Origin: an uncultured Collinsella sp.
Lineage (GTDB): Bacteria > Actinomycetota > Coriobacteriia > Coriobacteriales > Coriobacteriaceae
Reading direction: 5' to 3'
DNA length: 64,000 bases
Assembly (NCBI GenBank): GCA_902492235.1
Contig: CABUKS010000001.1
Coordinates: 91,151-155,150 of the forward strand
Shown: piece by piece, positions 54,811 to 62,870 of the stretch
How the letters are laid out: each line of letters starts with the position of its first letter
Numbering within the stretch: the stretch's first letter is position 1
Translations under genes and position numbers: made by a program
Notes under the pieces: model-generated
Told to the model about the DNA's origin: nothing
Database searches by the model: none
What the model saw: the letters and a program-made list of their open reading frames with translations, nothing else

Positions 54811-55247
54811 TTTGTGGCGGTACGGAGTGTGCCTGCTATTGGCGTTCCTATTCCAATTCACATGTTGTTAGGGATACGCAGGCCCTTGTCCTGCAATTGA
54901 GTGCTTGCTAAAACTGGCCTTTTTGCTGTATAGCGTTGACTGAAAAGGGAATAAAGTTTCCTGCCCATCGCGAAATGGCGATGGGGTACGCTACTGCCGT
55001 CAATATAACAAACGACGAAATTCCGACGTTCGCAACATTGACGTCAGCGTTGCCTGCGGCTAGCTGGATAAGGGCTTCGATGGTCATAAGTACCAATTCC
55101 TCGCTTTCGTCTAGTATGGCATAGGCAAGCATTGTTTTAGGTGGCCGCGAAAGCGTTGGTTGCACTTGCTGCGCCTTTAATTAGCCTGTCTGGGGAGGGT
55201 TAGCCGCCGCTTGTTGATCCGGACAGGTTGATTTATTTGGGGGTATT
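54811..55247. other. 437-base region before the reverse transcriptase; possible ncRNA leader
   Basis: No plus-strand frame of quality occurs. The last 80 bases (CTGTCTGGGGAGGGTTAGCC...) are directly ahead of the reverse transcriptase TTG. Some defence reverse transcriptases use a template RNA encoded immediately upstream, and this region could hold one. No conserved fold was identified by eye. Confidence 0.35.
54908..55087 (-). CDS. Possible small membrane peptide, minus strand
   Basis: A 59-residue frame (start ATG at 55087 behind GAGGAATTGG) reading TIEALIQLAAGNADVNVANVG then a hydrophobic FVILTAVAYPIAI. It could be a small holin- or toxin-like peptide, or chance. It runs antisense within the leader of the reverse transcriptase gene. 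Confidence 0.3.
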   Translation of the reverse strand: MTIEALIQLAAGNADVNVANVGISSFVILTAVAYPIAISRWAGNFIPFSVNAIQQKGQF

Positions 55248-56702
55248 TTGGCCGAGTTCGATATCACTCGTATTCCTCGATATGGTTCCAAAAGCTCATA
55301 TGCCCATTTTGATCATAGGGTCTCTTTTGCCGAAGCTCATACCAAGATCCTAGATTCAGAGTACGTTTCCGACCACGCGTTCTACCCTTTAATTTCCAAC
55401 GAGATCATTACTATTCGGTATCGTGGGGGTAAGCGAAGCTGCAAGGTTCGCAATATCGCTTATGCCTCGCATTTCGATCACCGCGTCTTCCAGTACTACT
55501 CTTATCTTTGGTCGGACTTATATAACAAGAAGGCTATTGTCGAAGAGTTTAATGAGGTCGCCGTAGCGTACCGCTCCACGCTTTCATCAGACAGCGCCGT
55601 AGCTGCTGCCAGCAATATTTCCTCAGCTAAAAAGGCCTTCGATTATATACGCGAGCAAGATTCGGCTTTTGTGCTTACGGGTGATTTCGAGGGCTTCTTC
55701 GACAACTTAAATCATGCTCATCTAATGACGTCGTTGCGTTCGTTGTTTCCCAGTGGACGCTTACCGGACGATCACTATCAAGTCATTAAAAATATCCTTC
55801 GCTATTCGTGCTGGCCTATTGCTGATTTGGCTGCTCGACATGAATTGCCATGGCCAGCAATCGATCCTGCTCGGGATAAAATGATCAGCGATGCAGCTAT
55901 CGAGCTTCGGTTCAAGTCTATTCGCGAACTTAATAAGCTGGATGTTATCTTGCCAAAGTCTGAGTTTCTTGCAAACAAAAGTAAGGTCATCACCAGACCG
56001 TGGAAGCGAACGGGTATTGGGCTGGGAATTCCTCAGGGTCTTGCCGCAAGTGGAGTGCTCGCTAACATCTATATGGCCGATATCGACATGAAAGTCAAGC
56101 TTGCCGTTGAACGGGTTGGCGGCTTGTATCTTCGCTACTGCGATGACTTTATTATTGCCGTTCCAAAGTCTGGTTTTGATGCACTTGTAGAGGCCATCAA
56201 TCTAATGGCCGATGTTGATTCCGTTAAACTGCAGCCTGAGAAAACCAAGGCGTTCCGGGTTGATGGCGACGGAGTTGCTCAGCTTGATTTTGAAAGCGTT
56301 CGTGCGGGTAAGGTCCTTTCGTACTCCGGTGCACATCCGGCGCAGAAAATCAGTTTCCTGAGATTTGACTTTGACGGGCGCGTTGTAAGACTTCGACAGT
56401 CTACGGTTGGAAGGTACCACAAGCGTCTCAATAAGGCTGCCGCAGCGATTGCGCGTTCTAATCAGGGGGAGGGGAGACATGCGTCCAAGAAGCGGGTCTC
56501 TGCTCTGTATCAACATTATTCGCCACTTGGTATTAAGGGAAGAAGGTTGTGCCCATCGGGTGATGCGGACCCTTCTGCATTTTCTCGCTATGGGAACTTT
56601 CTATCCTACGTTGCGAGAGCCCAGAAGGCGTTTCCAAATGATCCGATTGCCCCCGATGAGGCTAAGATTTACAGGAAGATTAAACGCTTGAGTGCTCGGT
56701 AA
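55248..56702 (+). CDS. Stand-alone reverse transcriptase (defence-type, class unassigned)
   Basis: A 484-residue reverse transcriptase. Visible motifs are FVLTGDFEGFFDNLNH (RT2-3, metal aspartate), GIPQGLAASGVLANIYM (RT4) and YLRYCDDFIIAV with the catalytic Y-x-D-D at 297-300. An insert of about 50 residues separates RT3 and RT4. The C-terminal 120 residues are basic and rich in Tyr/Arg (VGRYHKRLNKAAAAIARS). There is no maturase, endonuclease or thumb motif of group II introns. Proteins of this style belong to the Abi/UG/DRT anti-phage groups; which class is unresolved. The start is TTG 55248 behind TTGGGGG. Confidence 0.85.
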   Translation: MAEFDITRIPRYGSKSSYAHFDHRVSFAEAHTKILDSEYVSDHAFYPLISNEIITIRYRGGKRSCKVRNIAYASHFDHRVFQYYSYLWSDLYNKKAIVEEFNEVAVAYRSTLSSDSAVAAASNISSAKKAFDYIREQDSAFVLTGDFEGFFDNLNHAHLMTSLRSLFPSGRLPDDHYQVIKNILRYSCWPIADLAARHELPWPAIDPARDKMISDAAIELRFKSIRELNKLDVILPKSEFLANKSKVITRPWKRTGIGLGIPQGLAASGVLANIYMADIDMKVKLAVERVGGLYLRYCDDFIIAVPKSGFDALVEAINLMADVDSVKLQPEKTKAFRVDGDGVAQLDFESVRAGKVLSYSGAHPAQKISFLRFDFDGRVVRLRQSTVGRYHKRLNKAAAAIARSNQGEGRHASKKRVSALYQHYSPLGIKGRRLCPSGDADPSAFSRYGNFLSYVARAQKAFPNDPIAPDEAKIYRKIKRLSAR

Positions 56703-56878
56703 ACGATGGCTTTAGCACTGGAGTATCCATAGCCATAAATACTTAATCGATATCGGCCAATTCCGATCACCAGGTAATAATTGATGTGCCTTCACGCCGT
56801 CGCGGAACGATGTCTCTGGAACTCGTGTCTATAACATCGTAATGACATGACAAGAGACGCTTCGTGTATCCAGTCACC

Positions 56879-56899
56879 GATGGTTACGCCATCATTTTT
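56879..56899 (+). terminator. Weak terminator downstream of the reverse transcriptase
   Basis: GATGG-TTACG-CCATC forms a short stem followed by ATTTTTT, about 180 bases after the stop. Confidence 0.4.
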
Positions 56900-56920
56900 T
56901 ATACGAGCATTAATTATCAT

Positions 56921-57322
56921 CTAGAGAGATTTTTTGGCATGCTTGTCGTATTTCCTCATCGCCTTTTTGTAAGCCTTTGGGTGATTGAGATAATAAGTTG
57001 CTTTAGCTTTTAATTCCTCTTGATCGGGCTCGTAGGGCAATACGGCTCCGCATCGAGAGCAAAACCAGTTCGGCGTCCCGAACGGCGTGTAAAAGAGCGA
57101 ATTAACTTGAAAGCTATTATCGCTACGAGGGATAAAATCCATATGTGGACAGTAGCTCTGTGCTAACTTCTGGTGCCGTTTTTTGCGGCTTTCAATATAC
57201 TCGTTGATATCGAATTTAACGCCAAAATGTAAGATTGCGATTATTGCAAGAGCGAGTATTACAACGAGAAAGAATGCGACTCCGCATTTCTCTATCAGTA
57301 ATTTTGAAACATAGTCGCTCAT
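56921..57322 (-). CDS. Hypothetical membrane protein with CxxC motif
   Basis: A 133-residue protein with one N-terminal membrane helix (VAFFLVVILALAIIAILHFGV), a basic linker (ESRKKRHQKLAQ) and a C-terminal domain with a possible zinc site: CPHMDF and, later, WFCSRCGAVLPYEP. No family was recognised. ATG follows AAAAGGAG. It converges on the reverse transcriptase gene, and its promoter region is cut by an IS256 remnant starting 32 bases upstream. Confidence 0.75.
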   Translation of the reverse strand: MSDYVSKLLIEKCGVAFFLVVILALAIIAILHFGVKFDINEYIESRKKRHQKLAQSYCPHMDFIPRSDNSFQVNSLFYTPFGTPNWFCSRCGAVLPYEPDQEELKAKATYYLNHPKAYKKAMRKYDKHAKKSL

Positions 57323-57353
57323 TTCACACTCCTTTTGTTGCGCAGACCGAATT

Positions 57354-57600
57354 GAAAATGTTGGTGTAGGGATGACGCCCTAGCCCGGTTTAACGAAAGA
57401 ACAGTCTTCGTCCTAGAATCTGAAATCACCACAACAACAGGTTCTAGGAAAGGACGAAGACCGCTGTGGAAATCTTATCATCCCCGACGCCGGACATGCT
57501 CGCCATGCCCGGTTCGACGACGGCGTCATCGGCATGCGGGTGTTGCTTCGCAGGCTCGCCGAGCAGGTCGTGAAAGCCGTGATGGACTCCGAGCACATGG
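57354..57600 (+). mobile_element. IS256-type transposase 5' remnant (type 1, copy 2, inverted)
   Basis: It starts GAAAATGTTGGTGTAGGGAT and matches copy 1 (51650-51894) in the opposite orientation through the leader and the transposase N terminus. It reads from GTG as EILSSPTPDMLAMPG, then loses one base so that FDDG is out of frame. The element is truncated near 57600. Confidence 0.75.
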
Positions 57601-57807
57601 CTGTTTGGCATCGGGACGAGCAGTCGAAACGGATACTGAGTATATGCTCGCGATCTGCCAGTGTTAGAGTGTGAGTTGACGATGTCTTCGTCTTTGGCGC
57701 TGTTCAGGTGTTACTGCGCGATATTTATTGGGTCACGTCCTCCTACATGGGTCGTATCACCTAGAATTGATAGCCATCGACAGCTGCGTTTGTCCAAGGG
57801 ACTTCAA

Positions 57808-59124
57808 ATGGATTCATCCAAGATCAACGTGTTGCGAGCTTCTCTTGGCTCGACTGCAATTTCAGAGATGCAGAATGCTTATTACACCTCGGGTCTTTCT
57901 TTGGCGGAGCTTCGCGAGGATTATGATTTGCCGTCTGATTTTACCGACTCTGATTTCATCGCTTTATTCGGCTTATTTGAAATTGACAAGATATGCCCCG
58001 TTTGCTTTGAGCATCTTTATGCTCCTCATGTTAGCAGGGGTATTTATGGTGCGGGGGCGACTTCCTATGATGATGCATGCATTGTTTGCGTTTCATGTCA
58101 TCTTAATTCAGCTCAAATAGAGAAGGAAACCTTCTACTTAGACAAGGAAGTCGAACTTGGTCAGATTTTTTCGAATGAGCCTTTGACATTTGATTGGAGC
58201 AAGTTCGATTTCGATAATCGTCAGCATATTACATTTGACTTTTTGTTTGCCTGCTGTTTGAACAAAGGTCATTTTATAGGCCCGATTAATCTAGATTATG
58301 GCTACGATGGCTTTTATAAAGATCTTCGTTTTCTTGAGGAGGCCGGCTACCTGGTTCCATCATGGCTTTCGAAAAAGGATGTCGATCAATATTCCCTTAG
58401 GGATGACAGATCTGTCTCTTGGAATTTAATGTGCGTTCCCTATAAAGTGGATGTGAAGGGGCTTCTACCTATCGAGTATGCGGAGATATATATACGAGAC
58501 GGCAGGGAAGCCGTCGTATTGGGCAAAGGTGAAATTGACCATTGGCAAGCTATTGACGAATGGCTTGTTGGCTCGTACTTGGATTATGAGCTGTGTGATT
58601 GGGATGACGATTGCAGCGATGGCAAAAGGAACGAATTCGATGAACTTGTTCCGCAGCTGCTCGGACACTTCTCTCCTGCGCAAATTACCAGTTTGATTTG
58701 GAGTGCTCTAGCTACTGCGCTTAAGAAAGCTCAGGATGGAACCGATGGTCAAAAGACCGCTTCTTATGCAGTTGGCGTTGTTATCAACCGATGCAAGAGG
58801 GCTTTGGCGGAAGAGTGGGATGTCCATCCAAATAAACCACTGATTGATGTCGACTATGGCTTATTTGAAGACTACTTCTTTTCGCATAACGTGCCCATTG
58901 GAAAAACGTGGGTCTACAGGCCGCTCCCGAAGATTCAGAATGGCGTTGCGATTCTTGAATGGCCCACGTTCCCGAAGTTTGAAGACGAAGTTGATGATTT
59001 CTTGCTCGATAGAGCACAGAGCGTGCTCGATTCTTCTGGTAAAGATTCTGTCGATTTGAAGTCTTATAGATCCGTGAGTATCTATATACATAGTTTGTCC
59101 AGAGAAGATACTGCGTTGCGATGA
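57808..59124 (+). CDS. Uncharacterised protein with HTH-like N terminus and zinc-binding cysteines (cassette gene 1)
   Basis: A 438-residue protein, not recognised. Residues 10-45 include LAELREDYDLPSDFTD, which may be a helix-turn-helix. Next is a CPVCFEH ... CIVCVSCH cluster (about 67-105), a likely zinc site. The rest is acidic with many Asp/Glu and Tyr (DWDDDCSDGKRNEFDEL) and a conserved-looking ALATALKKAQDG helix, without nuclease or ATPase motifs. ATG 57808 follows CAAGGGACTT; a longer frame to 57661 has poor character. It overlaps the next gene by four bases (ATGA), so the two act together. Confidence 0.72.
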   Translation: MDSSKINVLRASLGSTAISEMQNAYYTSGLSLAELREDYDLPSDFTDSDFIALFGLFEIDKICPVCFEHLYAPHVSRGIYGAGATSYDDACIVCVSCHLNSAQIEKETFYLDKEVELGQIFSNEPLTFDWSKFDFDNRQHITFDFLFACCLNKGHFIGPINLDYGYDGFYKDLRFLEEAGYLVPSWLSKKDVDQYSLRDDRSVSWNLMCVPYKVDVKGLLPIEYAEIYIRDGREAVVLGKGEIDHWQAIDEWLVGSYLDYELCDWDDDCSDGKRNEFDELVPQLLGHFSPAQITSLIWSALATALKKAQDGTDGQKTASYAVGVVINRCKRALAEEWDVHPNKPLIDVDYGLFEDYFFSHNVPIGKTWVYRPLPKIQNGVAILEWPTFPKFEDEVDDFLLDRAQSVLDSSGKDSVDLKSYRSVSIYIHSLSREDTALR

Positions 59125-59804
59125 TATTGGAATCTTATTATTGGTGCAAAGAGCTCAGTTGCATGATGGATGAACTGGTCTCCTGCTTTCGATTTTTAGC
59201 AAAGCATGCTTACCGTTTTAATCATCATCCTATCTTTAATCGAATTGTTGAACGTAAGGAGTACATTGTCGAGCGAGACCTTCTTCTCTCTGCATTTATT
59301 GTTCGCACTTTGTTTGAAGCGGGGAAGTTAAGCGATGAGATGGCTGACTATGAGCTGAGCATTGTGTCGTATCCTGCAACTCCCAGGAATACAAATAAGC
59401 TGATGCCGTTGCTTAGGCGCGTTCCTGACGATGACTTGTACGACTATGGGCGGCCTTCCCAGCTGAGTATTCCTGGCAGGCGGTTTGTAAATCAGCTGAT
59501 TCATGCTGCTGTTATTCCGTGTTTTGATTTTGGGGACAATACCAGACCCGCTGCTTTCATGGTGGTCTCGGATCGATTCGCTCAGGAATGTCTATATCGA
59601 TGCGATCTAGATGTTTGGGTGAAGTTTGTCAGTGAAGTTGTTCATGATGAGGTCAATTCTATTCATGAAACATGGGATGAGGCTAAGGGCAAGTGGAAAA
59701 TCGAACGGAGTCGAAACCAAGGCGAGCCGCTATCCTCTTATGAGGATGTCCCGATTGAGGACAATGGCTCTTTTGATCGGGTCGATTCTTCGATAGTAGA
59801 GTGA
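59121..59804 (+). CDS. Uncharacterised protein, partner of the 57808 gene (cassette gene 2)
   Basis: A 227-residue protein, not recognised. The N-terminal half is helical with ERKEYIVERDLLLSAFIVRTLFEAGKLSDE; the second half (PGRRFVNQLIHAAVIPCF, AAFMVVSDRFAQECLYRCDL) is mixed alpha/beta. It ends in an acidic Ser/Asp-rich tail. Its ATG overlaps the stop of gene 1. The neighbourhood (reverse transcriptase, AAA/TOPRIM pair, toxin-antitoxin) suggests a defence role, but nothing in the sequence itself proves it. Confidence 0.7.
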   Translation: MILESYYWCKELSCMMDELVSCFRFLAKHAYRFNHHPIFNRIVERKEYIVERDLLLSAFIVRTLFEAGKLSDEMADYELSIVSYPATPRNTNKLMPLLRRVPDDDLYDYGRPSQLSIPGRRFVNQLIHAAVIPCFDFGDNTRPAAFMVVSDRFAQECLYRCDLDVWVKFVSEVVHDEVNSIHETWDEAKGKWKIERSRNQGEPLSSYEDVPIEDNGSFDRVDSSIVE

Positions 59805-59966
59805 TGTGACTCTAGGTGCAGGCCATCACGCATTAATTTATCTGTTTTTATAGCACGAGCGAGGGATGCTCTTGTGGGTGAATATGACTATTCATACCGC
59901 TTGCCGGTTGATTTTGAGAATCGGGCTGAGCGTATCTTGCATCAAATGGTGACACATAATTTTTTC

Positions 59967-60175
59967 GCGAATTGAAAACCGCATAGCGGACCGCGGACCG
60001 CGCCCCGCCAAATGATTTCTAGCGGCTAAATAACGAATCATTGACGAAGAGAGCGCTGGCCGTGTCTGCAAACTTCGTATCAGTCGACGAGGAGTCGCTG
60101 CGCAAGAACATAATGAATCTGGTGAGGAAGACCGTCGAGAAGACGCTCAGCGCGCTGCTCGACGAGGTTGAGCGC
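59967..60175 (+). mobile_element. IS256-type 5' remnant (type 2, copy 2)
   Basis: Direct copy of the segment at 53767: CGCCAAATGA, AACGAATCATTGACGAAGAG and GTCGACGAGGAGTCGCT are shared, encoding VDEESLRKNIMNLVRKTVEKTLSALLDE. Homology ends at GACGAG near 60167. The 59805-60406 gap otherwise shows only a short doubtful frame at 60168-60437. Confidence 0.6.
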
Positions 60176-60406
60176 GAGCGGCTTTTCATTAGATCCTTCC
60201 CAATATATTGAGGCCGACAAGTGGCAGCGTACGTGCGCTGCTCTTTATTGTGCGGGATTCAGGGAAGTGGGCGGCGTGATGGTCGAGATGTTACTGGCGA
60301 ATGGGGCGGAGCTGGTTGCGGCCGTTATCGAAGGCCATTATTTTGCACGCTTCCGCTGTCACGCTGTTTTGCTTCCTCTGAAAACCCGTAGACATCATGT
60401 TTCTCA

Positions 60407-60435
60407 AATTATAAACAGAAAAACTGTTTATAATT
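60407..60435. promoter_or_regulatory. Perfect inverted repeat (operator candidate) upstream of the AAA/TOPRIM pair
   Basis: AATTATAAACAG, AAAAA, CTGTTTATAATT: twelve-base perfect arms that end 23 bases before the GTG start. It includes TATAAT-like hexamers on both strands. Position and symmetry suit autorepression or a symmetrical promoter/operator. Confidence 0.65.
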
Positions 60436-60458
60436 GAATTGTCTAAGAGGAGGTCACT

Positions 60459-61670
60459 GTGAAGCTTCTTAAATTAAGAATTGATGGGGTCACGCTGTTT
60501 AAGGACAAGCGTTTGGAGCTTGATTTTATTGCCGCTGATCGCGTTTTGAGCGATGAAGAAGGTAATTTCGCCGATGTGTTCCCGCTGCCGGTGGGATCCT
60601 CGCTCTATTCTCAGAATGTAATGGGCGTTGTTGGCGTAAACGCGTCCGGTAAGACAACGACTCTCAACCTTGTGCGCTTTGTGCTTGGCTATATGTCTGG
60701 CAGCTTTGTTATGCGACGCTTTGCAACTGGTTCCGATGTTCTCGGAAACTTGGAGCGCCAGGTCAATGTTGCCTGTGTATTTTTCGAAAAAGGTTCGGTA
60801 TATCTTATTGAGTCCCAGCTTCGCAAAGTAGATGACGAAGCTGCAGATGATACTTCTTTTGCGGGATCGCTTACATTTGAGAACGAATGGCTTTGGAGAT
60901 GTCCCACATCACGTGTCTCTAGAAAGGTCGTTTTGAATATCGAGCGCCTGAAGGATGTCTCTGAGCCTATCCTGGTTCGTGAGGGGCCTGCTGATGGCGA
61001 CCTTGTTCTTAACGATGCCCAACGAACTTTCTTGGATGACAACATGTCGATCGTGTCTGTCATCACGGGCAAAAAAATAGTCTCGGTGGAGTCTCCCGAG
61101 CGCACGCTGCCTTTGACGAGTTTGCCAACCCCTGTTGTTCAAGCTTTTGATCCAAGCGTCGAATATCTTGTCTGGAACAAGGAAAACCAAGTGTTCCATC
61201 TTAAGTTTAAGGGAGAACGAGCGGAGCGGGTGATGAATGTCGCGATCGCGACTTCTGTCCTGTCAAATGGAACGGTTTTGGGTGCGGAACTGGTCAATCA
61301 AGCGATAACTGCTCTCAGAAATGGGGGCTATCTGATTGTGGACGAGATTGAAACGGGTCTTAACAGATCGCTTGTAGGTACAGTGATTGAGCTTTTTGCT
61401 TCTCCCGTTACGAACCCCCATGGGGCAACCTTGCTCTTTTCGACTCATTACTCGGAGCTTCTTGATGTGCTAAGACGTAAAGACAATGTATTTGTTCTTG
61501 TGCGCGACGATTCGTTTAAGACGGAGCTCATTAAGTATTCCGAGCGTATCAATCGGATTGAGAATAAAAAGAGCGATGTGATTATCAACAATGTGATCAA
61601 GGGATCTATGCCTAAGTACCCCGACGTTCAAGCGATGCGCGAGTATGTTTGCGAGCATATCAATGGGTAA
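60459..61670 (+). CDS. AAA/ABC-type ATPase (defence-associated, OLD/AbiL/PARIS-like partner)
   Basis: A 403-residue ATPase. Walker A is GVNASGKT (59-66), Walker B YLIVDE (291-296) with ETGLN as D-loop region, and the switch histidine lies in LLFSTHYSELL (328-334). This SMC/ABC-like ATPase style is found in RloA, AbiLi, AriA and OLD systems. GTG 60459 follows AGAGGAGG. Its 3' end overlaps a gene for a TOPRIM-like protein, the usual two-gene arrangement. Confidence 0.85.
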   Translation: MKLLKLRIDGVTLFKDKRLELDFIAADRVLSDEEGNFADVFPLPVGSSLYSQNVMGVVGVNASGKTTTLNLVRFVLGYMSGSFVMRRFATGSDVLGNLERQVNVACVFFEKGSVYLIESQLRKVDDEAADDTSFAGSLTFENEWLWRCPTSRVSRKVVLNIERLKDVSEPILVREGPADGDLVLNDAQRTFLDDNMSIVSVITGKKIVSVESPERTLPLTSLPTPVVQAFDPSVEYLVWNKENQVFHLKFKGERAERVMNVAIATSVLSNGTVLGAELVNQAITALRNGGYLIVDEIETGLNRSLVGTVIELFASPVTNPHGATLLFSTHYSELLDVLRRKDNVFVLVRDDSFKTELIKYSERINRIENKKSDVIINNVIKGSMPKYPDVQAMREYVCEHING

Positions 61671-62247
61671 TCAGGCAAAAGACATTCTATCAAGTCGTTT
61701 TGTCTTGTTTAGCTGTGAAGGAACTGCAGAGGGCGCTGTTATCCAGGTGTTGTATGACAACGATTTGTTGATCGTTCCAAGAGAACGAGTGGTCAAAGAC
61801 GCCCTTATTGTCGATCGTCCTTACACGCGAAAACGCAAGGCGTCCGAAATTGCAAACGACTATTTCTCGATGAACTACGAGACTGCTGGGGCTGAAGGGC
61901 TTGTGGTCGCACGGATTGTGGACAGCAGCGCTCCCAAGTTTGAGTTTCCAAAGCGTAGACAGAACGGCACTAAAGTGCTGAGTTTTGTTACTCGACCGGA
62001 GATCGAGATGCTTGTGATTCACGCCGAGGGTGCCTATCGGGATTGGGAGAATGCGACCAGAAGGGATAGGCAACTTAGGCCTAACGAATTCTGCAAACAG
62101 CGTCTTGGACTAGGCAAAATTAAAGAGAAGGACTTTCTTGAGGAATATTGGGGCAACGGCGAAAAACTTTTAAAAGCAATTAAAGCTCATGCGGAGACGA
62201 GTAAGCGAAAGAACGGAGAGCTTCTGCTGGTCGACTTGTTGAAATAG
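61663..62247 (+). CDS. TOPRIM/RloB-like protein, effector partner of the ATPase
   Basis: A 194-residue protein. VLFSCEGTAEGAVIQVL (residues 14-30) resembles the acidic first TOPRIM-type motif of RloB/AbiLii and DUF4435 proteins; TRPEIEMLVIHAEG is comparable with their PxFExWLLLH motif. It is probably a nuclease or RNA-targeting effector triggered through the ATPase. ATG 61663 overlaps the ATPase stop by eight bases; ATG 61645 is an in-frame alternative. Exact family is unresolved. Confidence 0.72.
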   Translation: MGNQAKDILSSRFVLFSCEGTAEGAVIQVLYDNDLLIVPRERVVKDALIVDRPYTRKRKASEIANDYFSMNYETAGAEGLVVARIVDSSAPKFEFPKRRQNGTKVLSFVTRPEIEMLVIHAEGAYRDWENATRRDRQLRPNEFCKQRLGLGKIKEKDFLEEYWGNGEKLLKAIKAHAETSKRKNGELLLVDLLK

Positions 62248-62447
62248 CAGATGAGTAATTGCCAGATCGAGTGCATAGATTAGATCATAACCCAGTCGTA
62301 GCGGACTCTAAGTGAGGCGATGACAAAGAGGGGTCGTTGTTCGGTTTCCGGCAACGGCCCTTTGACGTTTCCGCGACAACTTGATGTTATCGCGGATGCC
62401 GCTAATGTTGTTAGAGCACGCTTTGCAGGGCCTCATATTTCGGAAGT

Positions 62448-62567
62448 GCGGGGAAAAATCGAAAACCTCTAAGCACAACCTGATTTTTGCCAACAAAACC
62501 GCTGTTCGCGGAAGCGTAAAACAGGGGTCTGGTAGGCCGATTTCTGTTTTTCCCCGCACTTTCGGAA
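62448..62567. repeat. Large inverted repeat C1
   Basis: TTCGGAAGTGCGGGGAAAAA on the left and its near-complement TTTTTCCCCGCACTTTCGGAA on the right, about 26-base arms around a 77-base centre. Confidence 0.7.
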
Positions 62568-62574
62568 CCACTCG

Positions 62575-62701
62575 CCGGAAGTATGCGGTAAATTCCGGAA
62601 TCTATGAGCACACCGCCCTTTTTGCGCAGAGAAACTGCAGGTAGAAGCGTTGCGGTATTCCGGTGTGCTCGGCATGTTTAGAATTTGCCGCATACTTCCG
62701 G
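62575..62701. repeat. Large inverted repeat C2
   Basis: CCGGAAGTATGCGG-AAATTC on the left pairs with GAATTTGCCGCATACTTCCGG on the right, then a second paired block (GAGCACACCG with CGGTGTGCTC). It abuts C1 directly. Both arms share a GGAAGT-GCGG core with C1. Confidence 0.7.
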
Positions 62702-62779
62702 TTTTTGCCTCTGTGGCAGGCCGCGTCCACTTATATCCTCGGCTAAATAATGGGCAGAACACCCAATTCCGTCTCCATA

Positions 62780-62818
62780 CTAAAACGCCAGCAGGGCGAA
62801 ATTGCTCCTGCCGGCGTT
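62780..62818 (-). terminator. Terminator of glf (minus strand)
   Basis: On the minus strand AACGCCGGCAGG pairs with CCTGCTGGCGTT (one G-U) followed by TTAGT. Confidence 0.75.
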
Positions 62819-62870
62819 GGCGTGCCTGCTTGTGCTGTTTTCGGCTTGCGCAGAGGCCCGTTTTGGACCC

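Noticed and set aside
55248..56702. Group II intron or retron reverse transcriptase
   Set aside because: No maturase or endonuclease domain, no intron boundaries, and no retron-type msr/msd inverted repeat seen by eye.
60168..60437. 89-residue gene upstream of the AAA ATPase
   Set aside because: It starts inside an IS remnant, has no ribosome site and ends in the operator-like repeat.
62381..62644. Small genes in the 62.3-62.8 kb gap
   Set aside because: All frames run through the large inverted repeats and lack protein character.
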